A stretch of DNA of 64,000 nt from Alphaproteobacteria bacterium. GTDB taxonomy: Bacteria > Pseudomonadota > Alphaproteobacteria > Rhodospirillales > Rhodospirillaceae. The translations under genes and the position numbers were made by a program. Below the pieces are notes generated by a model that saw nothing but the letters and a program-made list of their open reading frames with translations, ran no database searches and was not told the DNA's origin. The stretch covers positions 1 through 64,000 of the forward strand of contig JAURPI010000005.1 of NCBI GenBank assembly GCA_030835385.1, written 5' to 3'. Below, piece after piece: positions 26,760 through 35,679 of this stretch (within the stretch, counting starts at the first letter, position 1; each line of letters starts with the position of its first letter).

Positions 26760-27884
26760 TTATCCGGCCGCCCTATGTTCAATGGCGAGAAGCGCGTTGA
26801 GAACGGTCCGCTTTTTGTCGAGATGTACCGCATCGGCACGTTCGAAGAGGCGGGCGATGTTTTCCCACACCTCCACCCATTGATCAAGGCCAGCACTGGC
26901 ACACAGCCTGTCGGCGATAGCATGTTCGCCGGGCACTATTTCTTGGGAGTGAGCCCATTCGTTCCGAGCGGTGACTGAGACCATGCGCGCTAGCCACCAG
27001 GTCATAAGATCTGCGACTGTGCGGAACCCCTCGCCCTTAAAAGTGGCGTCGGACAGAGCGTGCGCCATGCCGATATCCATTTTAGGCATGGTTGCCAGGA
27101 CACCGATCAAACTGCGGAACAGGTCGAGACCACCGGCATTGGCCAGTTCCAAAGCACGGCCAATTGACCCATCAGCCAGCACCGACAATGGTCTAGTATC
27201 CTTGCTGTCGAGATCTGGTCGATAGCGCATAATAAGGTTCGCCACGGTTTGCGACGGCAATGGGGACAAATCCATGCGCCGACAGCGTGATCGAATAGTG
27301 GGTAGTAGCCGTGCAGGATTATGTGAAACTAAAAATATCAATGCCCGCTGTGGCGGCTCTTCCAAAATCTTCAAGACGGCGTTTTCAGCATTACGGTTCA
27401 TTTCATCCGCAGCATCGATCAGAACAACACGCCATCCGCCTTCTGCCGGCGTAAGCCTTAAAAAACTGCCGATCCCTCTCACCTCACCGACAGAAATAGA
27501 TGCTTTCCTCTTGCTTTGTTTGGTGTCGGCCCAGGCTCTCTCGATAGCGCGGAAATCACCATGGCCGGACGCTGCGACCCGTCGAAAAACCAGGTGTTCG
27601 CCTGACATTTGTAAGGTGTCAGCTACAGGCTCAGTGTCTCCAAAAAGCCCTGGCCCACTGTCCTCGTCATTGGGCTGTGAAAGCGCAAATCGGGCCATGC
27701 GATAGGCCAGGTTCGCCTTGCCAATGCCGCGAGGTCCACAAATCAACCAGGCATGGGCGAGACGTCCAGATTTCCAGGCATCCAGAAACGTTTGCTCAGC
27801 CTCGTCGTGTCCGGTGAAAAACGGATTGTCGCGAGATTGCGGAATTTCATTTTCCGGCGCGATAGTCTTTGATTTTTTAGCCAT
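26760..27884 (-). CDS. holB: DNA polymerase III subunit delta'
   Basis: Clamp-loader subunit that helps load the beta sliding clamp. The 374 aa AAA+ protein has the region ICGPRGIGKANLAYRMARFA (Walker A), VLIDAADEMNRNAENAVLKI (Walker B-like) and SHNPARLLPTIRSRCRRM (sensor 1 / SRC motif). The Cys set of the zinc module is absent, as in many alphaproteobacterial delta' proteins. Its start overlaps the tmk stop by 8 bases, the classic tmk-holB pair. Confidence 0.94.
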   Translation of the reverse strand: MAKKSKTIAPENEIPQSRDNPFFTGHDEAEQTFLDAWKSGRLAHAWLICGPRGIGKANLAYRMARFALSQPNDEDSGPGLFGDTEPVADTLQMSGEHLVFRRVAASGHGDFRAIERAWADTKQSKRKASISVGEVRGIGSFLRLTPAEGGWRVVLIDAADEMNRNAENAVLKILEEPPQRALIFLVSHNPARLLPTIRSRCRRMDLSPLPSQTVANLIMRYRPDLDSKDTRPLSVLADGSIGRALELANAGGLDLFRSLIGVLATMPKMDIGMAHALSDATFKGEGFRTVADLMTWWLARMVSVTARNEWAHSQEIVPGEHAIADRLCASAGLDQWVEVWENIARLFERADAVHLDKKRTVLNALLAIEHRAAG

Positions 27885-28515
27885 GCCAGGATTCTATCAC
27901 CGGAATGACGACTTCTTGAAGGCGGCTCTCCACCTCATCTTCAGACCCTTTGGCGTCAATGATGCGGCAACGATAGGGCGCACGCTTAGCTATATCTAGG
28001 AAACCGTCCCGCAGGCGGTGGTGAAACGCCACGTCCATGTCCTCATACCGCTGCTCCGTGCCTCCACGGGACACGGCGCGCTTTAATCCTTCTTCAACGG
28101 GTATATCGAGAATCAAAGTTAAGTCTGGTTCAAAACCGCCCAGGGCCAAGTCGTTTAGTTTTTCCACGGTTTCTCGACCGAGGTCATGGCCATATCCCTG
28201 ATACGCCATTGTTGAATCCGTAAAGCGGTCGCAGATAACGACATGTCCCGCTTCCAATGCAGGATTAATTGTGCGTTCGACATGATCTTTGCGCGCTGCG
28301 AAAAGCAGAAGAGCCTCTGTCATTCCGTCCCATCGATCCGCGTCTCCTGTAACGAGGAGTGAGCGAATAGATTCTGCGCCGGGAGATCCGCCAGGCTCTC
28401 GGGTCACTGTAACCTCATGCCCAAGAGACTCTACAGTCGCGAGAAGCCTCTTGGCTTGGGTCGACTTACCGCTGCCTTCCCCACCCTCTAACGTAATAAA
28501 TAGGCCCCGCGCCAC
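27877..28515 (-). CDS. tmk: Thymidylate kinase
   Basis: Phosphorylates dTMP to dTDP. The 212 aa protein shows the P-loop EGGEGSGKSTQ, the DRY-like motif CDRFTDSTMAYQGYG, the region VTREPGGSPGAESIRSLL, and a LID region (RGGTEQRYE). The start is a typical ATG with a MARGLFITLEGGEGSG N-terminus. The stop overlaps holB by 8 bases; the D,D-carboxypeptidase gene lies 38 bases upstream. Confidence 0.97.
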   Translation of the reverse strand: MARGLFITLEGGEGSGKSTQAKRLLATVESLGHEVTVTREPGGSPGAESIRSLLVTGDADRWDGMTEALLLFAARKDHVERTINPALEAGHVVICDRFTDSTMAYQGYGHDLGRETVEKLNDLALGGFEPDLTLILDIPVEEGLKRAVSRGGTEQRYEDMDVAFHHRLRDGFLDIAKRAPYRCRIIDAKGSEDEVESRLQEVVIPVIESWHG

Positions 28516-28553
28516 GTAACTCGTAATCCTGTTTGTTTGAGCTGAAGCTCGCG

Positions 28554-29723
28554 TCAGTTGCCGCTGGAGAAACCGAATAAGATTTGCGACGCCGCAGCTT
28601 GGATCCGTCCCGTGAAGCCCAGTTTTGCGACAGAGGCACCAGCCGTTAGATCATATTCCAATGGATCCATTCCGTCTCCATTGATGACAAGTTTCGCTAC
28701 AGCTGTTCCTTGTTCGATAGGAGCTGCGATCGGCCCCTCGTACACAGCTTTAACTTCAAGGGTGCGCCAGGCCTGCCGCGGTATTGTGACGGTGATATCT
28801 TCGTTGATTATCAGGGGAATTGTTGGTTCAAGTCCAAGCCACACCTCAGCATCAGAGACCATCTCTCCAGCCCGGAATAAATCCTTATTTGTAAAGTTCC
28901 GGAATCCCCAGTCCATGAGTTTCGCAGTTTCTTCCGACCGCGCCTGTGTGCTCGCCATTCCATTGGCAACCAAAATCAAACGACGACCATCACGAACAGC
29001 CGAAGCGGTTAGGCCATACCCAGCAGAATCCGTGTACCCCGTTTTTAGACCGTCAGCGCCACCTGGGCGATAAAGCAAGGGGTTGCGATTAAACTGCTTG
29101 ATATCGTTGTAGGTAAATTCGGTCTCTTCGTAGAGCGAGTAGTATTCAGGAAAATTGGTAATGATGAGTCGTGCGAGTAAGGCCAAGTCTTCAACCGTCA
29201 TGTAATGGTTTGGGTCTGGCAATCCGCTCGCATTGGCAAAATTGCTGCCTGTTAAACCCAAATCGCGCGCCCGTTCTGTCATTTCATCGGCAAACGCGTC
29301 TTCACTTCCTGCCATGTTTTCTGCAACCACAATGCAAGCATCGTTACCTGACTGAATAATGATTCCACGCAAGAGATCTTCGACGCGAACGCGACTATTC
29401 GGCTCCAAAAACATTGTTGAGCCACCTGAAGCGGCACCACCTTGGCGCCAAGCGTTTTCACTCACCATGAATTCATCATCGAGAGAAAGCGCGCCTGAAT
29501 GAATTGCTTCAAAAACCATGTACGCAGTCATTAATTTTGACATCGAAGACGGTGGCATGGATTCAGTTCTGTTCTGGCTATCAAGAACGGAACCGGTTTG
29601 AAAATCGACCAGGATGAATTCTCGTGCCGCAATCTCGATTGCTACGGAAGTAGACGATTGGAATGTCAGGCTGGCGAAAATTCCGAGAATTAAACCTGTT
29701 AGCGCTCTTCTATGGTGATTCAT
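28554..29723 (-). CDS. D-alanyl-D-alanine carboxypeptidase (PBP5/6 type)
   Basis: Periplasmic penicillin-binding protein that trims the terminal D-Ala of peptidoglycan stem peptides. The 389 aa protein has a signal peptide, the SxxK motif in PPSSMSKLMTAYM, SGN in IIQSGNDAC and KTG in DGLKTGYTDSAG. The C-terminal PBP5-like domain (about residues 285-370) carries the beta-sandwich that places the enzyme at the membrane, ending in a probable amphipathic helix. It lies 47 bases downstream of rlpA and upstream of tmk, a cell-envelope cluster order common in alphaproteobacteria. Confidence 0.95.
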   Translation of the reverse strand: MNHHRRALTGLILGIFASLTFQSSTSVAIEIAAREFILVDFQTGSVLDSQNRTESMPPSSMSKLMTAYMVFEAIHSGALSLDDEFMVSENAWRQGGAASGGSTMFLEPNSRVRVEDLLRGIIIQSGNDACIVVAENMAGSEDAFADEMTERARDLGLTGSNFANASGLPDPNHYMTVEDLALLARLIITNFPEYYSLYEETEFTYNDIKQFNRNPLLYRPGGADGLKTGYTDSAGYGLTASAVRDGRRLILVANGMASTQARSEETAKLMDWGFRNFTNKDLFRAGEMVSDAEVWLGLEPTIPLIINEDITVTIPRQAWRTLEVKAVYEGPIAAPIEQGTAVAKLVINGDGMDPLEYDLTAGASVAKLGFTGRIQAAASQILFGFSSGN

Positions 29724-29770
29724 AGGTCTGCTTTTCGCTCCCCAATATGGCTATCGAATGGCACCGTTTG

Positions 29771-30772
29771 TCAGTCTTCAACTATACGGGCGCTGTCATA
29801 TCCGCGACTTAGCATGTCGGACAGCAACTGCTGTGCCGCCGCTTGATCAATCATTGGTCCGATACGGACACGATGAACTACACGTCCCCCAATGTCTGCC
29901 ATCGCTACAATTATATTTCCGATGCCTGACAGTTGCGCTTCAAGCCTGCGGGCATTTTTGATGTCTGAGAAGGCGCCTGCTTGAACAAAAATTCCAGATT
30001 GTGTAGCGCTAGCGGACACAGTAGCCACAACCGACGCGGTTTCCGTCGTCGCTCCGGGTGGCGGAGCTAACGGCGTGCTTGTGATGCTTGGGGCTGGTGG
30101 AGACGGCACTGGAACAGTGACCGGTGGACTCACAACTGCGACAGGCGGAGTTAAAGTTTCTGCGACCACCGGTCCGCGTGGGGACCCGACCACGGTTGGC
30201 ATTTCGGCAATGGGCGGTTGGCCGCGCGCGTCTAGCGCCATGTTCTTGAGTGTGAGTGAGTCCTCTGGCACCAGCTCTACACGCACTTTTGCGATTCCAC
30301 TCCGTATAACATCGAGCTCTTGGGCCGCGCGTCGTGATAAGTCGATGATACGACCTTCAACGAACGGACCACGATCATTGATGCGCAACTTCATGGACCG
30401 CCCGTTTTCTAAGTTTGTGACTTTGACAACCGACGGTATCGGCAAGGTTTTGTGGGCGGCGGTTAGCGCATCCATGTCATAAACTTCGCCATTAGCCGTG
30501 CGCTTGCCATGAAAGTTTGGGCCATACCAAGAGGCAATGCCCTCTTCCAGATAGCCAAAATCTTCGGCGGGGTAATACCACAGTCCTGCAACCTGATACG
30601 GGTTCCCAACTTTATAAGAGGTCACAAGCTTGCCGCTGGGGTCACGACCGAGTTGTAGGTAGTGAGGTAGACTAGAGTTGACAGGGGACGTGCGATCGCT
30701 GGCGCAGCCAGCCAAAACAAGCAATGTAAGGCCGAGAGCTGCGAACGCCTTCACCGGTTGAGATTCCCTCAT
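29771..30772 (-). CDS. rlpA: Septal ring lytic transglycosylase RlpA family lipoprotein with SPOR domain
   Basis: Outer-membrane-directed lipoprotein that cleaves denuded glycan at the septum. The ATG at 30772 is chosen because it gives a proper lipoprotein signal (ALGLTLLVLAGC, lipobox LAGC) and has AGGATCC upstream; the ORF-track start at 30838 adds 22 unlikely residues. The double-psi beta-barrel contains EEGIASWYGPNFHGKRTANGE and LRINDRGPFVEGRIIDLS, with conserved Asp and Glu/His. A Pro/Thr/Val-rich linker (about 190-260) leads to a C-terminal SPOR domain (GIFVQAGAFSDIKNARRLEA). Confidence 0.93.
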   Translation of the reverse strand: MRESQPVKAFAALGLTLLVLAGCASDRTSPVNSSLPHYLQLGRDPSGKLVTSYKVGNPYQVAGLWYYPAEDFGYLEEGIASWYGPNFHGKRTANGEVYDMDALTAAHKTLPIPSVVKVTNLENGRSMKLRINDRGPFVEGRIIDLSRRAAQELDVIRSGIAKVRVELVPEDSLTLKNMALDARGQPPIAEMPTVVGSPRGPVVAETLTPPVAVVSPPVTVPVPSPPAPSITSTPLAPPPGATTETASVVATVSASATQSGIFVQAGAFSDIKNARRLEAQLSGIGNIIVAMADIGGRVVHRVRIGPMIDQAAAQQLLSDMLSRGYDSARIVED

Positions 30773-30846
30773 ATTGTGGATCCTAATCCCACCCGCCACA
30801 GAATATTCCATTTTATGGGTGTGCTGGGTACGAAGCAAGGAAAGGT

Positions 30847-32118
30847 CTAGGGGGTAGGCCGATTGAGATTGGCTGCGTTGACAATGGCCTCATAAACGGT
30901 GCTATCAGGATAGCCATCAGCCGGCAATCCTGTCGCTTTCTGAAAGGCTTTCACAGCCGCACGCGTTCTCGGTCCGGCTTGCCCATCCGGTTCACCAGCG
31001 TCGTGATTTAACGTGTTCAAGAGCTCTTGCAATTTGGTGACCTGATCACGGGACAGAGGTTTCTCTTGCAGCCGCGGTGATTGCAATGGACCTAGGCCAA
31101 TCAAGCGGTCTGCTAAGTGACCGACCGAAATCGCATACAACAGAGAACGGTTCCAATTCAGAATTGCATTAAAATTTCTGTAGACCAAAAACGCAGGGCC
31201 GCGATGGCCAGCAGGAATTATAACGGCGCCCGTGATGTCAGCATTTGGGAGATCGAGACCATCGATACGGCGTAAACCCAGGTTTTGCCATTCAGAAAGC
31301 GTTTTCTTAGTGCGCAGCTCAGCGAGGTCGAGATCAAAACCTTTCGGTAACTGAACCTCCCTACCCCAGGTGTATTGGTTGTCCCAGCCTAATCCGCTCA
31401 AATAGTTTGCGGCTGAACCGAAGACGTCAGGTAGTGATCCCCAGATGTCCTTTTGGCCATTGCCATCTTCGTCAATGGCATAGCGTGCAAATGTCGATGG
31501 CATGAATTGGGGTTGTCCCATCGCGCCGGCCCAAGACCCCACCATGTTTTTGCGGTCGATATGACCCTGTTCCAGGACTGTCAGCGCATCAAAAAGTTCT
31601 GCACGGAAAAATGCGCTGCGCCGATCGTCGTATGCCAATGTGGCGAGGGCATCGATTACGGAGAAACCACCAAGAAACTGTCCAAAGTTCGTTTCTAACC
31701 CCCAGAAGGCAACAAGAAACCGCCCTTGGACACCGTGCTTCTCTTCGATTCTAGACAAGAGTTGCTTGTGTTGAGCAAGAAGTTGGCGGCCTTTTTTGAT
31801 GCGGTTCTCTGAAACGCGTCCGTTTAAGTATGTCCAAAAGGTTTGAGTGAACTCTGGCTGATGGCGATCTAGTTCAAGGACGCGCTCGATGGGCTCAACG
31901 CCGTTTAACGCTTCTTCCACTGCGGAGGCCTCGATACCCCTTGTCTTTGCTTCTTCGGCGACACCTTGTAGCCAAATCTCAAAGGTAGGCTTAGGAGCCG
32001 AACCAGTGGGAGCCTGGGCATAACCGGGGACGACAAGATAGGAGGAAAGCGCCAGGAAAATCATGGCGAATTGTTTGAAATATAGGGGAATCTGGGGTTT
32101 TTTAAGCATATAGAACAT
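30847..32118 (-). CDS. Membrane-bound lytic murein transglycosylase (MltB family) with PG-binding domain
   Basis: Cleaves peptidoglycan glycan strands to 1,6-anhydro-muropeptides. The 423 aa protein has a signal peptide (residues about 15-35), the MltB/SLT catalytic domain with the Glu in FWGLETNFGQFLG, and SWAGAMGQPQFMPSTF, GNGQKDIWGSLPDVFGSAAN. A C-terminal peptidoglycan-binding domain (about residues 350-415, AGPRTRAAVKAFQKATGLPAD) follows. It has no Cys lipobox. It lies upstream of rlpA in the same direction. Confidence 0.94.
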   Translation of the reverse strand: MFYMLKKPQIPLYFKQFAMIFLALSSYLVVPGYAQAPTGSAPKPTFEIWLQGVAEEAKTRGIEASAVEEALNGVEPIERVLELDRHQPEFTQTFWTYLNGRVSENRIKKGRQLLAQHKQLLSRIEEKHGVQGRFLVAFWGLETNFGQFLGGFSVIDALATLAYDDRRSAFFRAELFDALTVLEQGHIDRKNMVGSWAGAMGQPQFMPSTFARYAIDEDGNGQKDIWGSLPDVFGSAANYLSGLGWDNQYTWGREVQLPKGFDLDLAELRTKKTLSEWQNLGLRRIDGLDLPNADITGAVIIPAGHRGPAFLVYRNFNAILNWNRSLLYAISVGHLADRLIGLGPLQSPRLQEKPLSRDQVTKLQELLNTLNHDAGEPDGQAGPRTRAAVKAFQKATGLPADGYPDSTVYEAIVNAANLNRPTP

Positions 32119-32341
32119 CTAGGTGTCATACCCTTTCATCTCACCATTGAAAAGGAAAAGCGGATGCCTGGCGTTTGGCAAAGCGAGCAGCGCTGAGCTA
32201 AAATGTTGTATGTTGCGTCGCAGGCAAAAATCGCTTCTATTTCAGCCTGTTGGAGCTCTGCAGAGGGTGGCAGAAGAGACTTTCAGAGAACGGATGGGTG
32301 AAGGACCTTATCTGGGTCAACGCCGATTAAGGGGTTAGGTT

Positions 32342-32419
32342 ATGGTCACGGGCAACGATATGTTTGGTGACGGTGTGAACATTGCTGCGCGTATTGAACC
32401 CAAGTCATGCGCGGCCTAA
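32342..32419 (+). pseudogene. Remnant of a class III adenylate/guanylate cyclase gene
   Basis: A 25-codon open stretch reading VTGNDMFGDGVNIAARIEPK, which matches the highly conserved catalytic core segment of class III cyclases (typically GDDxFGDGVNVAARLE). Just upstream the same frame carries a TAG where the family normally has the Asp of a GDV triplet. No other cyclase parts are visible on either side, so this is a deleted gene fragment. Its 3' end overlaps the ATG of the substrate-binding protein gene. Confidence 0.65.
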
Positions 32420-33435
32420 GAAGAATAACGCTAGCGTTCGTAGCTTTTGTTCTTGCTTCAATTAGCATCTTAGCGTCGCCAAATGCTTCATGGGCCGCAG
32501 ACAAAATCACCTTCGGGACCGATTGGCGCGCGCAGGCTGAGCACGGCGGATTCTATCAAGCCCTCGCCCTAGGTTTTTACGAAGACGCGGGAATTGACGT
32601 TACAATTCGGCAAGGCGGGCCTCAGGTCAATCATTCACAACTTCTGGCTGCTGGCCGTTTAGATTTCGGTATGGCGCCCAATTCTTTCCTGCCGCTGAAT
32701 TTTGCATTTCAGGAAATTCCAGTCGTGGCGGTTGCAGCGATATTTCAAAAAGACCCGGCGGTTCTTATTGCACACGCATCACGCGGCTATCAGACTTTAT
32801 CCGACCTGCAGTCTGAGAAGGTCATGATTTCCCCGGAAACCAGAATTGGTTTTTGGAGATTTCTAAAGGTTCGGTATGGCTTCGTGGACTCACAAATTGC
32901 GCCATACACATTCAATGTCGCGCCCTTTCTGTCCAACGACATGGCCGTGCAGCAGGGCTACCTCACAAGCGAACCTTACGTCATTGGTGAAGCTGGAATT
33001 GATCCCTCGGTTTTTCTGTTAGCAGACTCAGGATATGCGAGCTATGCGGCTGTTATTCAAACTTCTCAAAGAATGATCGACAGCAATCCCGACCTTGTTC
33101 AACGGTTTGTCGATGCCAGTATACGTGGCTGGTACAGCTTTTTGTATTCGGACCCCTCGCCCGCCTATGCGCTGATTAAGAAGGACAATGCGGATATGAC
33201 AGATGGCCTACTTAGTTACGGCCACGAAATGCTACGGCGTTATGGTTTGGTCGATAGCGGCGATGCCGCCCGGGACGGTATTGGTATGATGACGGAGGCG
33301 AGATGGCGCGCTTTCTTCGATGTTATGGCCGAAGACAATGTGTATCCCGGTGACATGGATTTTCAAAAAGCCTACACACTTCGATTTATCGGTAAAAGAG
33401 TCGGAATGGATACAGTGCTGCGTGGCGCTGATTAA
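32407..33435 (+). CDS. ABC transporter substrate-binding protein (NMT1/ThiY-like)
   Basis: Periplasmic binding protein of the NMT1/THI5-like/SsuA group, 342 aa. It has a signal peptide (ITLAFVAFVLASISILASPN..WAA). The mature N-terminus KITFGTDWRAQAEHGGFYQA and GFYEDAGIDVTIRQGGPQVN are typical of thiamine-precursor (hydroxymethylpyrimidine) and related binding proteins. The start codon lies inside the cyclase remnant, so the promoter region has probably been remodelled. ATPase and permease genes follow immediately. The ligand is not certain: a pyrimidine precursor, nucleobase or sulfonate are all possible. Confidence 0.88.
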   Translation: MRGLRRITLAFVAFVLASISILASPNASWAADKITFGTDWRAQAEHGGFYQALALGFYEDAGIDVTIRQGGPQVNHSQLLAAGRLDFGMAPNSFLPLNFAFQEIPVVAVAAIFQKDPAVLIAHASRGYQTLSDLQSEKVMISPETRIGFWRFLKVRYGFVDSQIAPYTFNVAPFLSNDMAVQQGYLTSEPYVIGEAGIDPSVFLLADSGYASYAAVIQTSQRMIDSNPDLVQRFVDASIRGWYSFLYSDPSPAYALIKKDNADMTDGLLSYGHEMLRRYGLVDSGDAARDGIGMMTEARWRAFFDVMAEDNVYPGDMDFQKAYTLRFIGKRVGMDTVLRGAD

Positions 33436-33441
33436 AGTCTA

Positions 33442-34203
33442 ATGACGCAAAGCCCTCAGCACCAATTGCTTACCCTTAGGGACGTCGCCAAAACGTTTGG
33501 CACGGGTACTGAAGCGCTCGCCCCGACTGCTTTCTCACTTAAAGAAAGTGAGTTCGTGTCCCTCGTTGGACCATCCGGCTGTGGTAAGTCGACCCTACTT
33601 CGTATCATCGCGGGGTTAGTACCTCAAACCGCTGGTGACCTTGCGGTGAATAATCCAAAAATAGGGTTTGTGTTTCAGGAACCAACGTTGATGCCGTGGG
33701 CGACTGTGATTGAGAATGTGCAACTGCCATTTCATCTGACCTCCAAACCCGAAGGCCAGGCAGCTGATCACGCAAAGACTGTGCTTGAATTAGTTGGCCT
33801 CGCAGATTTTGCTAATGCCTACCCTCGCGAACTTTCTGGAGGAATGCGCATGAGGGTTTCTATAGCCCGCGCGTTGATTGGTGAGCCGACCCTCCTTTTA
33901 CTTGATGAGCCTTTCGCCGCATTGGATGAGTTTAACAGAGCGCAACTCAATGAAGACTTATTGCGCTTATGGGAGGAGCAAAAGTGGTCGGCTATTTTTG
34001 TGACTCACAGTATTCGCGAAGCGGTTTTTCTGGCAAATCGTGTTTTGGTTATGTCGCCCCGCCCTGGACGCATAATTTCCGACATAGAGGTTCCGTTTGA
34101 CTATCCGCGAAAAGATGCTTTGCGTAATGATCACGCCTATTCCGATCTTTGCGCTTCGATATCTCAACAATTGGCGTCATCGATGCACGAGAGTGCGTTA
34201 TGA
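33442..34203 (+). CDS. ABC transporter ATP-binding protein (SsuB/TauB/ThiZ type)
   Basis: A 253 aa importer ATPase with Walker A GPSGCGKS, Q-loop FVFQEPTLMPWATV, signature ELSGGMRMR, Walker B LLLLDEPFAALDE and H-loop FVTHSIREAVFLA. The signature and Q-loop are characteristic of the taurine/sulfonate/HMP importer subgroup. It starts 6 bases after the binding-protein stop and overlaps the permease by 4 bases (ATGA). Confidence 0.93.
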   Translation: MTQSPQHQLLTLRDVAKTFGTGTEALAPTAFSLKESEFVSLVGPSGCGKSTLLRIIAGLVPQTAGDLAVNNPKIGFVFQEPTLMPWATVIENVQLPFHLTSKPEGQAADHAKTVLELVGLADFANAYPRELSGGMRMRVSIARALIGEPTLLLLDEPFAALDEFNRAQLNEDLLRLWEEQKWSAIFVTHSIREAVFLANRVLVMSPRPGRIISDIEVPFDYPRKDALRNDHAYSDLCASISQQLASSMHESAL

Positions 34204-34988
34204 ATAGCGCGAAACGATTGCTTTTGCCGATCTTCTTTGGATTAGCATTACTCGGAATGTGGGAGGTGCTCGTCGCTGTTTACGAAGTGCCACCTTATAT
34301 TCTGCCGTCACCCGCGGATATTGGTAAGTCTCTATGGGTTGACGGGGCAAGCCTTCTAACCGCTCTAGCGGTCACTCTTCAAGTCACACTTGCGGCGCTA
34401 GTTCTGGCGTGTCTTACCGGTGTGGGCATTGCTGTTTTGCTTGTTCAATCCAAAGCACTAGAGCGCATGTTGTTTCCCTATGCAGTGTTTCTCCAAGTTA
34501 CGCCCATTGTCACCATTGCGCCCTTCATCATCATTTGGGTTGATAATATTTTCGTTGTCCTTTTGATTTTGGCGTGGATGGCAGCTGTCTTTCCCATAAT
34601 CTCAAATACGCTTCTTGGTCTTAAAAGTACTGACAGAAACCTCCATGATCTTTTTACGCTATACGGTGCTAATCGATGGCAAGTTTTGCGACGCCTCCTT
34701 GTGCCAACAGCGTTGCCCTACTTCTTAGGTGGATTACGTATCAGTGGAGGCCTCGCTCTTATTGGGACGGTTGTTGCAGAAATGGTGGCAGGAACCAGTG
34801 GAGAGAGTTCTGGCATAGCTTCCCGTCTGCTTGAGGCGAGCTATAGATTAGAGTTGGCGCGCGCTCTGGCGTGCTTCGTTCTTCTAAGCATCACGGGGTA
34901 TGGCATCTATGCTTTTCTCAATTGGATTTCTTATCGCCTCCTCCGGCACTGGCACGAGAGTGCGTTAGACGATCCGTCTAAGGCCTAG
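34200..34988 (+). CDS. ABC transporter permease (SsuC/TauC/ThiX type)
   Basis: A 262 aa inner-membrane permease with about six membrane helices. The ATG at 34200 overlaps the ATPase stop as ATGA; the ORF-track start at 34149 lies inside the ATPase gene. The motif YEVPPYILPSPADIGKSL near the N-terminus and LFTLYGANRWQVLRRLLVPT (EAA loop) are typical of this subgroup. The last gene of the + strand transporter operon, it converges on the MTA salvage operon with a 16-base gap. Confidence 0.92.
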   Translation: MNSAKRLLLPIFFGLALLGMWEVLVAVYEVPPYILPSPADIGKSLWVDGASLLTALAVTLQVTLAALVLACLTGVGIAVLLVQSKALERMLFPYAVFLQVTPIVTIAPFIIIWVDNIFVVLLILAWMAAVFPIISNTLLGLKSTDRNLHDLFTLYGANRWQVLRRLLVPTALPYFLGGLRISGGLALIGTVVAEMVAGTSGESSGIASRLLEASYRLELARALACFVLLSITGYGIYAFLNWISYRLLRHWHESALDDPSKA

Positions 34989-35004
34989 ATACACTTTAAT
35001 CGCC

Positions 35005-35679
35005 TTATATGAGTCCGTCGTCAAACGGCGCAGTGTGATCTCCATAGGTTTCGAATTTCTTTAGAACGCGCCGCATTTCTTCATTGCTCAAAAGCTTAGG
35101 CGTTCCACCCTGAGAACTTTGCCAATACATGTTGGCTAGTGTCTCAACCTCGCCCGCCATTTTGAGAGCTCCTGCCAAGTCGTCACCCATTGCAATCTGA
35201 CCGTGGTTTGCCAAGAGGCAGGCTTTTCTGTCTTCAAGCGCTGACATCGCATTGATTGATAGAGCTTCTGTTCCAAATGTCGCATATGGCGCGCAGCGAA
35301 TATTGTCTCCGCCGGCGATCGCAACCATGTAGTGAAATGGCGGTATCCCTTCAGCGCGACAAGCCAACGCCGTTGCCGCGTCAGAGTGGACATGAACAAT
35401 GGCATTTATGTCACGTCGAGTTTTCATAATATCTCGATGAAAACGCCATTCCGAAGATGGCTTTCGCCCTCCAAATAATTGCCCGTCTTCATTGAGACGT
35501 ACGATGTCCTTTGGTTGAAGGTCATCGTAATTTAGCCCCGTTGGGGTGATTAGTAGTGAGTCACCGTCCAGACGTACGCTCGCATTTCCAGATGTGCCAA
35601 AAGTTAACCCAGTCTCAGACATAGCCTGACAGGTTTGTATGAGCTCCGCGCGCAAAGTCTCTTCACGTTTGGTCATCAT
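35005..35679 (-). CDS. Class II aldolase/adducin family protein of MTA/5'-deoxyribose salvage
   Basis: A zinc-dependent class II aldolase-fold protein (about 224 aa). The ATG at 35679 overlaps the mtnA stop (ATGATGA). Family motifs are [30 protein letters not shown], the metal ligand pair in [14 protein letters not shown] and a later His in [11 protein letters not shown]. Next to mtnA and mtnP it should act on 5-methylthioribulose-1-phosphate or 5-deoxyribulose-1-phosphate. Since no mtnC/mtnD/mtnE genes accompany it, an aldolase of the DHAP-shunt type (as in Rhodospirillum rubrum) is at least as likely as an MtnB dehydratase. Confidence 0.85.
   Translation of the reverse strand: MMTKREETLRAELIQTCQAMSETGLTFGTSGNASVRLDGDSLLITPTGLNYDDLQPKDIVRLNEDGQLFGGRKPSSEWRFHRDIMKTRRDINAIVHVHSDAATALACRAEGIPPFHYMVAIAGGDNIRCAPYATFGTEALSINAMSALEDRKACLLANHGQIAMGDDLAGALKMAGEVETLANMYWQSSQGGTPKLLSNEEMRRVLKKFETYGDHTAPFDDGLI

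Noticed and set aside
30075-30482. Plus-strand 135 aa ORF opposite rlpA
   Set aside because: Antisense frame across the repetitive Pro/Thr/Val linker of RlpA; low-complexity sequence produces long open frames.
32123-32338. 71 aa plus-strand ORF between the lytic transglycosylase and cyclase relic
   Set aside because: No family similarity, poor Shine-Dalgarno; probably intergenic.
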